From assembly GCA_009809945.1 (NCBI GenBank), contig WTPW01000193.1:165657-229656 (forward strand): DNA of 64,000 nt, written 5' to 3'. The stretch is from Gigaspora margarita. Lineage: Eukaryota > Glomeromycota > Glomeromycetes > Diversisporales > Gigasporaceae. The position numbers were made by a program, and so were the translations under genes. Below, piece after piece: positions 22,882-34,320 of this stretch. How positions within the stretch are numbered: the first letter of the stretch is position 1; each line of letters starts with the position of its first letter. The notes below the pieces were generated by a model. That model was not told where the DNA came from, made no database searches, and was given only the letters and a program-made list of their open reading frames with translations.

Positions 22882-23388
22882 GGGGGCATCCATAAATAAT
22901 GTTATATACCCCTACATAGTAGCTTTTGACCACCCTAAAATCTGTAGATTTATATATAAAATTTTACAAAAAAAAACTTGGATATATTAAGACACAGTGA
23001 TCTGATCTGGGTAATTTTGGTACCATTTGATTCGTCTCTATGAAATAAATTCAATAATACCAAAATCATTTCATTCAGATCACTAGATCAAGAGTTATGC
23101 ACTATAGACTATGATTATATAGTAATTTTATAAGTAAAAGTAATAACTAATAGTATTTTGTTAATAAAACTTGATCTAGTAATTCAAATCAAATGATTTT
23201 GGTACTATTCAATTCCTTTGCTCAAGATAATTTGAATAGTACCAAAATTATTCAATTTGGACCTCTGGATTAAATTTAGACAAATTTTTATAAAAAAATT
23301 ACATTATATTTTCTTGACCCTTTTATTTATTGAAAAAATATTATATTTTGGGAACCCCATAAATATAACATTATTTATGAATGCTTCC
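22882..23388. mobile_element. GGGGGC-ended MITE, 507 bp
   Basis: The ends read GGGGGCATCCATAAATAATG and GGAAGCATTCATAAATAATG (inverse strand). Flanking AAA on each side could be a 3-bp duplication, or just AT-rich background. Its termini resemble the TTA-flanked element at 24961-25869. Confidence 0.65.
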
Positions 23389-23651
23389 AAAAAAAACCCA
23401 AAACAAAAAACAACAAAAAACTAGCAATTATTTTTTGTACTAGTTCTGGTTTTTATTTTTGATACTATTTTAGTATACTAATATAAATTAAATCTGCAAA
23501 AGAGAATCATTAGTAAAAAGAAAAATAACCCAAAAAACAAAAAACTAACAAAAAAGAACTAGTTGTCTGAAGCGTAGCATAGGATGATCTATAGTTATTA
23601 ATAGACCAGAATTTGTGTATGTTTATATTTATCCTATTTTTAGAATAAATA

Positions 23652-23988
23652 GGAGTGCTTCAAGTTAAAAGGGCCCATTTTTACATATATTTTATTTTGA
23701 GATATTTGAGTTAAAATATTTGGTTTAATTTTTGGACTGATCCAGGATTAATCAAATTTCATATTTTGATTGGTTAAAGATAGCAGGTGACTATCAAATA
23801 ATCTTGTAACATGTTGCCCTATGCAACCTTATATAATTTTTCTTTTTACATTATCTTGATTTTTTATTATACAAATTGACTTTCATTTATAATTAAAAAA
23901 AGTCAATCATATCAAAATTTATATGAATCTAACAAAAACTCATTTTCAAAAAATTGTAAAAATGGGCCCTTTTAACTTGGAACACCCC
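23652..23988. mobile_element. TIR MITE with AAAAGGGCCC ends, 337 bp
   Basis: The ends read GGAGTGCTTCAAGTTAAAAG and GGGGTGTTCCAAGTTAAAAG (inverse strand), followed by GGCCCATTTTTACA on both. The 5 bp aaata lie directly on both sides (23647-23651, 23989-23993). Superfamily not assigned. Confidence 0.7.
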
Positions 23989-24007
23989 AAATAATCATCA
24001 TTATATA

Positions 24008-24381
24008 GAGTGCAGTCAATTAAAACATGGCTTATAACTTTTTTTCCATTTTGAGAAAACAATGCTTAAAATTTAGTATAACAACAACAATAATAATCTA
24101 TTATTAGCATAACCTGTTTTATCTACATGAATTAGCCAATCATACAAGCTCTTCTCTATAATTATATAGCAATGATCAACAAGCTAATTTCTAAAATCTA
24201 ATTTTAGATTGCTTCTATTTACATACTGCATTTAAAAAAATAGGTATCAACATAAAGTTTATTATATAAATTAGTGCTTTAAATACTAAATTATATAGTT
24301 GAATGCATGCTTTATTTGATAATATTGTTAACTTATTTTTGCAAAACGATGCTATAAGTTGTGTTTTAATTGACCACTTCC
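24008..24381. mobile_element. TIR MITE with GTCAATTAAAAC ends
   Basis: AGTGCAGTCAATTAAAACA on the left and AGTGGTCAATTAAAACAC on the right (inverse strand), with TATA on each side. The boundaries are approximate because the flanks are simple AT sequence. The 61-codon minus frame at 24215-24400 lies inside and is not supported. Confidence 0.5.
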
Positions 24382-24960
24382 TATATATACTATTAGCCAA
24401 TCTTTTTTATTTTAAGATTTTTGCTTTAGCCATCTAAAAGTACCTGTTTCCTAGTATTTATTTTTTTGTACTAGTTCTAGTTTCTGTATCTCTATTCTTA
24501 GTACTATTTTAGTAGTTTAACATTACATTACTACAAGAGAAGAATTGTTAGTAAAAAAACAAATGAACTAACAAACAAAAAGAACAACAATAAAGAAATA
24601 GTACATATTATTTTGTACTAGATTCAGTTTCTGAATCTCTATTTCTAGTACTATTCTAGTACTCTAATATAATATGAATCTACAAGAGAAGAATTATTAG
24701 TAAAAAAACAATCTAAAAAACAAAAAGAATAACAAAAAAAGAACTAGTACTTATTTTTGCAATGGTTTTAGTTTTCAAATTTTATTTTGGTATTATTCTA
24801 GTATCCAACAAATTATAATCCTAAACAAAAAATTATAAAAAAAAAAATAGTTTTAGCATAAAAATAAGGCAAAAAGACAGTAGCAACCTAATGCCATAGT
24901 GACCCCATATATCAACCAATTACATTAAAGATTGGTCAATTACATTATTGTACCAAGTTA

Positions 24961-25869
24961 GGGGGCTTCCAGAAATTACGTAATATTTTTGTTACTAATA
25001 AATTTCAAAATTTTACCCACCCACCCACACCTGATACCCTATTAACCAATCAAATTTTATATTTTTTTAAAATTTATTCATATATTCAATTTATGAAATT
25101 GATAATAACTATTGCTCTACTGGACCAATTTAGATGATTTAACTACCAAAATGTTCGTCTCACTGAGACGATTCTAACAAGCCCAAAATTATTAAAATCT
25201 AATCACATGGTCCCAAGATCGTTCAACTTTTGTGTAATTTTAATAGTGATTTTTTAGAATCACTAAGTAAATATCTTTAATATTGAATAAGTTTTGATCC
25301 ACTGGCCCGTTTTGGNTGATTTAACTACCAAAATGTTCATCTCAGTGAGACGATTCTAACAAGCCCAAAATCGCTAAATTCTAATCACAGGATTCCAAGA
25401 TCGATAAAGATTTTATTGTTTGTTTAACAATACAAATCTTTATCGATCTTGGAATCCTGTGATTAGAATTTAGCGATTTTGGGCTTGTTAGAATCGTCTC
25501 ACTGAGACGAACATTTTGGTAGTTAAATCACCCAAAACGGGCCAGTGGATCAAAACTTATTCAATATTAAAGATATTTACTTAGTGATTCTAAAAAATCA
25601 CTATTAAAATTACACAAAAGTTGAACGATCTTGGGATCCTGTGATTAGATTTTAATGATTTTGGGCTTGTTAGAATCGTCTCAGTGAGACGAACATTTTT
25701 GGTAGTTAAATCATCTAAATTGGTCCAGTAGATCAATAGTTATTAATAATTTTATAATTTTATACTTTTGGTCAGAATTATAAAATTTTGACCAGAATTA
25801 TAATTATAACCTGATATTTTCGGGACCCCACCCACCCACTAAAAAATTACGTAATTTCTGGATGCCCCC
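24961..25869. mobile_element. PIF/Harbinger-like element, 909 bp, TTA TSD
   Basis: The ends read GGGGGCTTCCAGAAATTACG and GGGGGCATCCAGAAATTACG (inverse strand). TTA is present at 24958-24960 and 25870-25872. The interior is dominated by the large palindrome at 25095-25750. Confidence 0.75.
25095..25750. repeat. Near-perfect palindrome, arms about 320 bp
   Basis: The sequence folds back on itself around 25422 (TATTGTT...AACAATA). The arms match almost base for base for about 320 bp and contain repeated blocks with gtctcactgagacgattctaac-type words. Such arms can form a cruciform or a long hairpin RNA. Confidence 0.85.
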
Positions 25870-26039
25870 TTAGCCTTCTGATCTAGATTATATCTAGATA
25901 ATATTTGTTTTTTATTTAAATCTGCTTTTGCTTTTTCTTTGTTGCTTCACTAAAAAAACTGGGTGCAAGATAAGTGGTTTTTGTTGTTATTGTTTTTTTT
26001 TTTGATCTTGTACTAACTTTTTTCTATTCATAGGTTTGC

Positions 26040-26770
26040 TTTCTGGGTTTTATATTTTGTTATATTTGTAATTTTAATCTCTTGCATTTTGGTAACATTG
26101 TTTGTAGAGACTTTGGGATTTTAATATTAAATTTAGATTTTTTGGATTTCTTCTTGGTAAGTCTTTTCAGTGTTTCACTTTATTGAAATAGTTTTTTTGT
26201 AGTTTTTGTTTTATTTTAACATTTTTATTTTTTTTCTTTTTTTAATATGATATATTTTTTTAGTTATTATTTCAAATTTTTGTTAGAGTTGTTGCTAGAG
26301 TTGTCACTGGAGTTGTTGTTTGAGCTATTACTGAAGCTTTTGTTCATGCCATTATTGGAGCAATAGTTGGAGCCTTGTATAGTTCTTCTGCCAAGTTTTT
26401 TGTTATTTTCTGTGAGTTTTTTTATAGGTTTAATAGTGTTTTCATTGGTTTTTTTAATAGGTTCTTCTGGCAAGTTCATTATTATTTTTTGGTAGATTTT
26501 CTAGTAAATTTATTATTTTTTAATGGTTTGTTCAATAAATTCATTGTTTTGTAGGCTTTTTTGTAAATTTATTATTTTTCTGTGGTTCTTTTGGTAAGTT
26601 TATTATTCTCAGTTAGCTATTTTTTGGTAGGTTCTTCTATGAATTTTATAGTGAGTTTTTATTGAGTCTTTCTAGTAAATTCATAGGTTTATTATTATTT
26701 TTTTAGTAAATTTATTGTTATTTATGGGTTTTTTGTCATGTTTATTATTTTTTAGTGTTTATCTAATATA
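26040..26770. repeat. Degenerate array of a ttcttctggtaagttcatt word
   Basis: The word ttcttctrgtaaattyatta and a T-run repeat irregularly at about 25-35 bp spacing. Read on the minus strand it gives the Asn/Lys/Pro-rich 70-codon frame at 26479-26267 (starts MNLPEEPIKKTNEN). A similar array lies at 52740-53010, on the far side of the 27876-50534 element. Confidence 0.5.
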
Positions 26771-27279
26771 TTTAGGAAAAAACCAAATTAAAAACTCAGA
26801 GTTTAGAATAATCGGTATATTGGATTTCAAATTTGATTAGTTCTTGTATATTTTTTGGTTAGCATTCTTTAGAAATTTTTTATGTTCCAAATTTATTACT
26901 AAATTCTATAAATAAGTACATAATTAGACAAAAGAAAACATGTAGTTTAACTAATCAAAAATAATCAAAGCTGATAAACTCTTATAAAAAAAGTAAATGA
27001 GACTTGAAGACTTGCAAGATTTTATGCTTATTTGGAAGGCTAGTGCACAAAAACTCAAGAACTTCATCACAATCTTTACTAACAATAATCTAAGTAATTT
27101 TTGCATGATAAATTGTTTTCAAAAATAAAAATAAGAACATAAATTTATTATTATTTTCTGTATATTGTTAAGTAAAGGAATATTCTATAAGAATAAACAT
27201 AAAATGTTAGTAAGAAAAAATATAGAGATAAGCTTATACAATAGTTAGAGTAAATAGCAAAATAGTTGAGACAAATATA
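26771..27279. other. AT-rich spacer without a gene
   Basis: No frame, terminus or RNA signal was recognised apart from the start of the atagttagaataaatata-type repeat near 27240. Confidence 0.4.
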
Positions 27280-27573
27280 GGAGATGGCTAAAGCCATGTA
27301 CCCATGTGATTTTTGAAAATTTAGTTAAAATTAGGGTTAGAGCCTGTTTAGAATTAGGGTTGGGGTTAGTGTTAGAACAGACATATAGGTAAAATTGCCT
27401 TCTCAGCATTTTTTATTAATAGCCCAAGATAGGCTTGAACTGCTATTTTTATGTTCTTGCATTTTGTTTGTTTTTTTCTTCTTCAAGCTAATCTGTGTAA
27501 ACAAAATTTTGCGACTTTGGTTAGTTGATTTATACAAAAATATCATATGGGTACATGGCTTTAGACAACCCCC
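27280..27573. mobile_element. TIR MITE, 294 bp, with 7-bp TSD
   Basis: Inner inverted repeat CTAAAGCCATGTACCCATRTGAT with outer GG and CC ends. The 7 bp aaatata occur directly at 27273-27279 and 27574-27580. It is inserted in the atagttagaataaatata tandem array. Confidence 0.75.
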
Positions 27574-27580
27574 AAATATA

Positions 27581-27875
27581 GTACAGTAGGTAGATTAGAA
27601 ATGAACATAGTAGCATTATAACTAAGCTAGTATAATATGATAGCTGGGCTGAGCATAATATAATATAGTAATTGGGTTAATATAATATAATAATTAGAAT
27701 AAATATAGTATGATAGTTAAAATGTAGAAAAATAGTTAAGATAAATGTAGCATAATAATTAAAACTACTATGGCATAATAGTCAAAATGAACATAGTACT
27801 ATAGTTTAATAATAGAATAAGCATAGCATGATATTTAGGTAAATTTAAAAGAATCATAGCATTATAGTTAGAAAC
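27581..27875. repeat. Degenerate tandem array, about 30-bp unit
   Basis: Irregular repeats of aatagttagaataaatatagcat. The same array continues to the right of the giant element (50535-50597, 52183-52420), which supports one original array split by an insertion. Confidence 0.6.
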
Positions 27876-28027
27876 TAGTGTTAGTGGTCAGTCTCAAAAT
27901 ATCAGCTAACTAAATCAATAATATAAATTTTAGCTTAGCCGGCTTAGCTGACTAAGCAGTAATTATATAGATATTATATAAAAATAAAAGTTTATATTTA
28001 AAAAAATGCTTAATTGACAGTATATAT

Positions 28028-28094
28028 TAGTGTTCTGATCCTATTTTTAATAGAATCAATCAGGATTGAAAATCAAATCAGAATCGGAACACTA
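28028..28094. mobile_element. Tiny hAT-like inverted repeat, 67 bp
   Basis: TAGTGTTCTGAT and its inverse ATCGGAACACTA enclose inverted gaatcaatcaggatt words. No 8-bp duplication was found. It lies between the giant element's left end and the transposase remnant. Confidence 0.45.
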
Positions 28095-28211
28095 ATACTG
28101 TAATACAGTAATACATATTTTAATTTTTAATAAAAAAAAGTAGATCTCTATTGTTAAAAAAAAGCATAGCGCCTAAACTTCTAAGTATTTCAAAATTTAT
28201 TTTATTTTTTT

Positions 28212-30838
28212 TTATAATCTAGTATAAACATTCATTACTAATGAGTTTTCTTTTAAAAATAGCAAATCGTAAACCATATTAGCACTTAAATGATTGTGTT
28301 TATCAGTTAAAACATTTCCTGTATCAGAAAAAAGTCTTTCTGCAGAAACTGAAGTTGCTGGTATTCCAAGAAAAATTTGGGCCTGTTTAGCAAGAAGTAG
28401 TAAGGTATTTCGATGCTCTTTTTACCAAATTAAAGGATTTTTATTTTTATAAAGAGAATCCGTAAGTTCATATTTGGGCATTTGTGGAATAGACAAATAT
28501 ATTTGCAATTTGATATCAAGGGATGAAGGGCTTGATTCTGCTTCTTCTTCAAAAAATGAGGACATATAAGATGCCTTTATTGGATTATCTGTAATTAAAT
28601 CTTGTGATTCTTGTAGGGAGTGGTTGATTTTCCTTCTAGAGGTTGTACCCGAAATAAATTTCCAATTCTGGATAACCTGCTTGTTTACCAGATTATTACT
28701 AGGTCACAAACCGGATTGTTTTAAAAAATCCAGGTTACCCAGGTGACTCAGTTGCCCCCAGTTTGTTTGATTGGCTAATGCAAAATTGAGGTAGCTCTTA
28801 AGGGTATTTTTTAAGTAAATCTAGAGGTTGTACCCGTTAAAAAATTTAAGCTCCAGGTTACTCACCCATTTACAACATTATAAACTAGGTCATCTTAATA
28901 ATCTGGGTAACCTGGTTTTTTTTAATTGGTTGATGCAAAATCATAAATTCTCTTATATGCATTTTTTTAAAAAACTACATATAATAATAATGGTAACTGA
29001 TAAATTTATTTAATTTTTATATATAAAATTTAATATGAAAAAATGTATTTGTCACACCTGCAATGCGTCACCAGCCCATAACACCTTAAAGCCTTATTAA
29101 TGTTAAAGTAAAATTAAATTAAAATTAAAATCAAGATTAATACAGAATTGCGAGAGGGTCATTTTTTGTTAGAAGTACAGTAGGTGTTATCTTAGTAAAA
29201 TTTTGAGTTATAAATATACCTGTGACAAAAAAAGCATGTTGCAGGGTGCAACAAATACATTTTTCTATTTAATATATAAGTTTAGCCAGTCTAAAAATCA
29301 TTTAGCAAATTTTACAGGTGCCCCGGGAATCATGATAATAGCTGTAACATAATCAGTTTATTCTCCAACGGCTAGAGGCTGTCCGTCAGAAAATAAACTG
29401 GGTTTAAACAATAAAATTTAAAATAACCTCACTTCCAACGGACATATATACTGTACATACGTTTGTACATCACATTATCATGCTTATGGATAATTAATCT
29501 GGGTCACCCGGTTAAGGATAGCTATGACCCAGTTGACAGGTATTAACCGGGTTACCCAGGTAATACTTATACAGGTACAAGCTCTATCTTCTTCATAATT
29601 TATTAATCACATCATCATATTTGTTAGGTGGTGCATTTGATAATGATTTGAAATGAGGATCTAACAATATAGCAAGCCACCCAACTATGTTAAGAGCTTC
29701 CCAACGGCTTTGTATAGAGTCACGAAGAGAGATAAGTATAGTTATAACAAAAGTGTCAGTAAGTGGATCTTCAATTTGATCTAAATGTCTAAATAGACAT
29801 TGTATTATTGGATATATCATTCCTAGTATTGGGTATTGGCTACCACCCATGTAAACAGATGCACGTGCAAAAGGATAAAGTAATTTATATAATTCATCTA
29901 GTCCTTGCTAATCATTATCTGAGATAATTTTTTCTTTTAAAGAAATTCCATCATTATGGATTGCTCTTTCAGGATCTTTTGTCAAATTATTAGCTAATGC
30001 TATAATTGCTTTATAAAGATCCACAAGCCTTTTAAGAAGAACATAAGTAGAGTTCCAGCGGGTAGCAGTATTACTTAAAATAGGCTCCAATATTGTAGTA
30101 GATTGATTTGTTGAATTTATATTTTTTTATTTATTTTAGACTAAATTTTGCGAAAATGTGATCGATACTTATCACAGTTAACCAAAAAATTATTTATAAT
30201 TTTTGCTTTTTCAATTAGGGTACCACTTTCCTTCAAGCCATCTGAAATTGCAAGATGAATTGAATGTACTGCACACCCCAAATGAGTAGTTTCTAGTTGC
30301 TTAATCACTTTTACCATCGATATTGTATTATCAGTTGTTACTGCAACTAATTTATCGAGTATAGTTCAATTAGTAAGAACTTTATGCAAAAAGTTTTCAA
30401 TGCAGTCTCCTGTATGAGGATAAGTAAAGCTTGATACATTGTAAAATCTTCTGTAAGCTAATGGGCAGTTATACTGATATAGAGGGTATGATTTTGAGTC
30501 CAAAGGTCAGTTGTAATACAAACAGATATTATTATTTGATCTATTAGCTGTTTTAAATTCAATCGCGTGCATAGTACTGACTCAGCAATTTTATTTTTGA
30601 TTGTATTTGTGCACAGAATTTTAAATCATAGGTTAATTTCTTGACAAAAATCTTTAAAACAGTTATTATTAACAGAATCTAAAGGCATTATTGCCTCAAC
30701 TAACCAAGCCACCAAATAGTAAGTAATACAATTTTGTTGGCTATCAGGAAAAGATCGCATGCACTTAGCATGTTTTTCAAATAATGAAGTAATTGTTGTT
30801 TGGGATTTTGTAGTACTAGCTGAAGAAGTTACAGACAT
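28212..30838 (-). pseudogene. hAT-family transposase, decayed and interrupted
   Basis: Read on the minus strand from ATG at 30838. The N-terminal part (30838-30626) contains the hAT-typical ITYYLVAWLVEAIMPLDSVN. Next come traces of the RNase H-like core: TTDLWTQNHTLYISITAH, a TDN-containing segment and GCAVHSIHLAISDGL. Then LSNTATRWNSTYVLLKRL (30090-29908) and WLAILLDPHFKSL (29850-29593). The C-terminal dimerisation motif TSVSAERLFSDTGNVL and LLFLKENSLVMN end at TAA (28214-28212). The frame is broken by several stops and frameshifts, and the 950-bp hAT element at 28637-29586 is inserted in the coding sequence. The BED zinc finger was not found. This would be the transposase of the element whose left end is at 27876. 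Confidence 0.85.
28637..29586. mobile_element. hAT-type element inserted in the transposase gene
   Basis: The ends read TAGAGGTTGTACCCG and TAGAGCTTGTACCTG (inverse strand). The flanks tttccttc and tcttcttc match at 6 of 8 bases. The words ctgggtaacctggtt and its inverse fill both ends. A second left-type end (TAGAGGTTGTACCCG at 28822) suggests an internal duplication or a nested copy. The transposase reading resumes on the far side. Confidence 0.7.
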
Positions 30839-31440
30839 ATTTAAATTTTGATTTTTAAAAATTCTATATCAGTCACACAATTTGTCACGCAGATCATGAG
30901 GGTAATTTTTTTCATATAAAATTTGAGTGATCAATACTTATATGAAAAATTGAATTTTCATAGTAAATTGCAATGGTAAGCCTTTTTTAATTACGATTTC
31001 CAAGGATTTTCAAAAAGGAACCTGCATTTACAGGTTAAGGTTTAACAAATCACAAAAATAAGTACTTTTTCATAATCGAGTTTAAAACACGGTAAAAAGC
31101 AAACCAAAGAAACATCATGCTTACAAAGTTAGTCAATCATTTAAATTATATTACATCTGTATAAAGTGAAAAACTGCTTCTGCAAACTTACCAATTTTTT
31201 TTCCCTTTAAAAAATAACGATTCTTAAAATATATAGTAGAACCTAAATATTCATGAGCCCAAATAGAATAGAATATAAAAAGTTATATCGTAAGCTACTC
31301 ATGAACACATATTCTAAACTATGCACTACGAGAAGTTTTGGTGATTTAATCAATCAGAAAGGATCACTAGTTGCTCCTAAAATATTAAGGATTGATTTTT
31401 CATTGAAGGCGATAAGAGGTTAGTAATTTTCTTGTTAACC
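30839..31440. other. No recognisable gene
   Basis: AT-rich DNA upstream of the transposase start. No splice-linked upstream exon or terminus was identified. Confidence 0.4.
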
Positions 31441-32170
31441 ATATCTCAATCAATACTCAATATATGCCTGGTCGTGGTGGAGAATTAGTGGCTCCTGTTT
31501 TTCTATTTTGCGACTGGCAATTATGACAGCCATTAATCCCTGAGAAAAGAACTAACATTAGAATGTAACTTTAAATTAGCAAGGCAAATGGGTGAAAATA
31601 TTTATCATATACTCAATCATGTTAATATGTTGAAAAAGGTGAAGAAGAATATTGTTTAAATATAGCCAATAAACTAGATGCTTTTGTTAACAAAAAGCTT
31701 TCTATTTTCTCAAAAAAACAAAAAAAAAGAATGATTTGAAAAGCAGAACTAAGAAGACAAAATCAAATATGTAAATTTTGGCAGATCAAAGCATTCTTTT
31801 TGCCATTTCTCATAAGTATTTATTAGTTTATTTCATTTTAGGAATAAAAACAGACTTTACTAATAAATTGTATTTTACTTTATTGATATTATGATAGAAA
31901 GGTATCATGATCGATGAGCTAGCTCATGTAGAACTGATTTCAAATAAATTTATCAAAAAGAATAAAAGTTGTATATTCAAAGGATGTTCCATTAGCTGTC
32001 ACAAAGACTATTCATGGACTTCACGCTATATTTGGTGAGATATACTCTGATTCTGTCAGAATAGTATCTTTAGGATATGGTGTGAACGATATTATGCAAG
32101 ATATATCAAATCCAAAATGGGATGATACTTTAATAGAATTTTGTAGCAGAAATACGTATAAATTCTGTTA
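31441..32170 (+). pseudogene. Decayed coding-like region, unidentified
   Basis: The plus strand carries disconnected protein-like segments: CLNIANKLDAFVNKKLSIFS, MIDELAHVELISNKFIKK, then DVPLAVTKTIHGLHAIFGEI and LGYGVNDIMQDISNPKWDDT. They lie in order but in different frames with stops between, which suggests an old gene. No family could be named. It overlaps the tail of an opposite-strand Sel1 fragment. Confidence 0.3.
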
Positions 32171-32276
32171 GAATTATTCACGTCTGCTGATTTTTGGTAA
32201 TATGTGAATGGCTTATTTTCATCTTTTTCAACTCCTATCCCATGTTTATAACAATAACCGAGCAAATAATCATGTA
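32092..32276 (-). pseudogene. Sel1-repeat protein fragment
   Basis: The minus strand encodes one canonical Sel1-like repeat, YLLGYCYKHGIGVEKDENKP followed by FTYYQKSADVNNSN, with the family's LGxxYxxGxGVxxDxxKAxxYYxKAA pattern. It is cut at its upstream side by the end of the 32277-35624 element, and downstream the reading becomes unrelated. Sel1 proteins, often fused to kinases, are very numerous in mycorrhizal fungi. Only a remnant. Confidence 0.7.
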
Positions 32277-34285
32277 CATCAGCAAATTTTATATATAGAT
32301 ATATATCGATGATCAATACCCTTGCCGATTATTATCGATAGTGATAGTAATCGATATATATCCAGTTAATCGATATATATCTACTAGATAAATATCGATT
32401 AACCAGATATATATCGATAATCAACACCCTGCTGATTATTATCAATAGTGATAGTAATCAACATATATCTAATATGATATCAATTAATAATTGTGACAGA
32501 TCATAATGAAATCCAGATTAAAATGAAATAATAGTATAAAATCTCGAAAACTAAATTTTTTTGGGGCAGATTTTTTAGGGTTAGGGGTTTAGGGTTAGGG
32601 TTGGTTGTAAAAAAAAATATAATAAACAAGTATTAGTGGGTTTTAGAAAGCTAGCAGGTTAAGTAAAAAAAGTAGATTTCATTTTAAATTATGATCTGTG
32701 ACAATAATTATTATATTCACATAATCACGCTCGCAAGGTTTTGCAATTTATTGTAAATTTATTTTTTTTATTTATTATTATTATATATTTTATTTTAAAT
32801 TAAATAATTAATATTTGCAAGTTTTTGCAATTTAATATAAAAATTATTTATTTATTATTATTATAAATTATAATATTACATATTTTTATTATATATTATT
32901 AGAAAAAAAAATGAAAAACCAAAAAAAAACCCTCCGAAAAAAAATAACAAAAAAAAACAAAAACGAAAAAATAGTAATAATTTTTAACTACTTTCGCACT
33001 TCATCACATTATATTCGCTTATATTCACTACTTCTTGCAAAGTGTCGGAGAAGTTAGAGTTGTTGTTCTTGTAAGTACCAGAAAAGTTAGATCGTTTTAT
33101 TGCAAAGTTTCGAAGAAAGTCAGGAATAAATAAAATAAAATTAAAAAAATAAGTAAAAAAAAAAGAAAAACAAACAAAAAATAAAAATATAAGCAAACTA
33201 AATAAAAAAAAACAAAGCCACAAATTTCTATTTCCCTGAAGTAAGAGTTCGTTTCTTGCAATTCAGAAATCATAGAAGGTTTTTACATTGTGCCGGAATA
33301 ATAAAAAAATAAAAATTAAAGAAATAAGCAAAAAGAAAACAAACAAAAAAAATGGAATGTAAGCAAACTGAATAAAAAAAAAATAAAACCCCAAATCACC
33401 ATTTCTCTAATATAGAGTTCGTGATAGAAATTGCTAAAATAAGTTGTATATATTTTTGCAAAGTGGTGGAAAAGTCTGGGTTTGCTTGCAAAGTGTCGAA
33501 AAACCTATGTTATTTTCCTCACAAATTGGCAGAATATTAAAAAAAAATAAAAAAAAATAAAAACAAAAACAAACAATAACGTCAAACAAAAAAATAAATG
33601 AAGCACTAACTAAACCTTTATTTCTTTAAAGAGGCATTCTTAGAACTTTACAAATTGCTAGAAAAAGCAATTGTGTATTCTTGCAAAGTTTTGAAAGGCT
33701 GAGTTGGTTGGCGCATAGTTTCGAAAGGTCGTTAGATTTCCAAAAGTTAGGGTTGGTATTTGTTGTAAAAATAAAATAAAAAAATTAAATAATAATAATA
33801 AAAAATGAAAAACAACAAAACTAAATGAAACTAAACAAAATGAAATGAACCAAAACTAAAACGAAAATGAAAAAACAATGTAAAATTGATAGAAGATCTA
33901 AATTATAAGCAAAAAAAAATAAACAAAAATCTAATCTGATCTTGTACTATGAACATCGAAACATTTCGAACCATTTTGAAAATATTAGTCAAACGCATTC
34001 TTGGTATGATCTAGAATACAGATCTACTGATCTAGCTTGATTTTCTATTTTTAAAATATTCTGAATATATTCGAAATATTAAAAAAAAAAAGAAAAAAAA
34101 AAAGAAAAAAGAAAGGGAGAGAGAAGAAAAGAGAAGGAGAAAAAAGGGAGAAAGAAAAAAAAGAAAAAGGAGAAAAAAAAAGAGAGGGAGAAGTAAAAAT
34201 CGTTCAAAAACGGTTTTTTTTTTTTTTTTTTAAGCTATTTTTTAAATATGCCAATTATTTTTGTTTTGTCTTTGCTTTTTTTTTN

Positions 34286-34320
<35 letters not shown>

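Larger units (their letters stand above)
22020..24860. repeat. Satellite of about 165-bp units with insertions
   Basis: At least six diverged copies of a unit containing actagttctggttyct, tattctagtactctaat and attgttagtaaaaagaaa are found near 22080, 22630, 22790, 23420, 24465 and 24600. The array is split by the elements at 22190, 22882, 23652 and 24008. It has no coding capacity. Confidence 0.65.

Noticed and set aside
32575-32605. Telomere or telomere fossil (ttaggg words)
   Set aside because: Only three or four imperfect copies inside a transposon; similar words near 27320 and 59790 are also short and imperfect.
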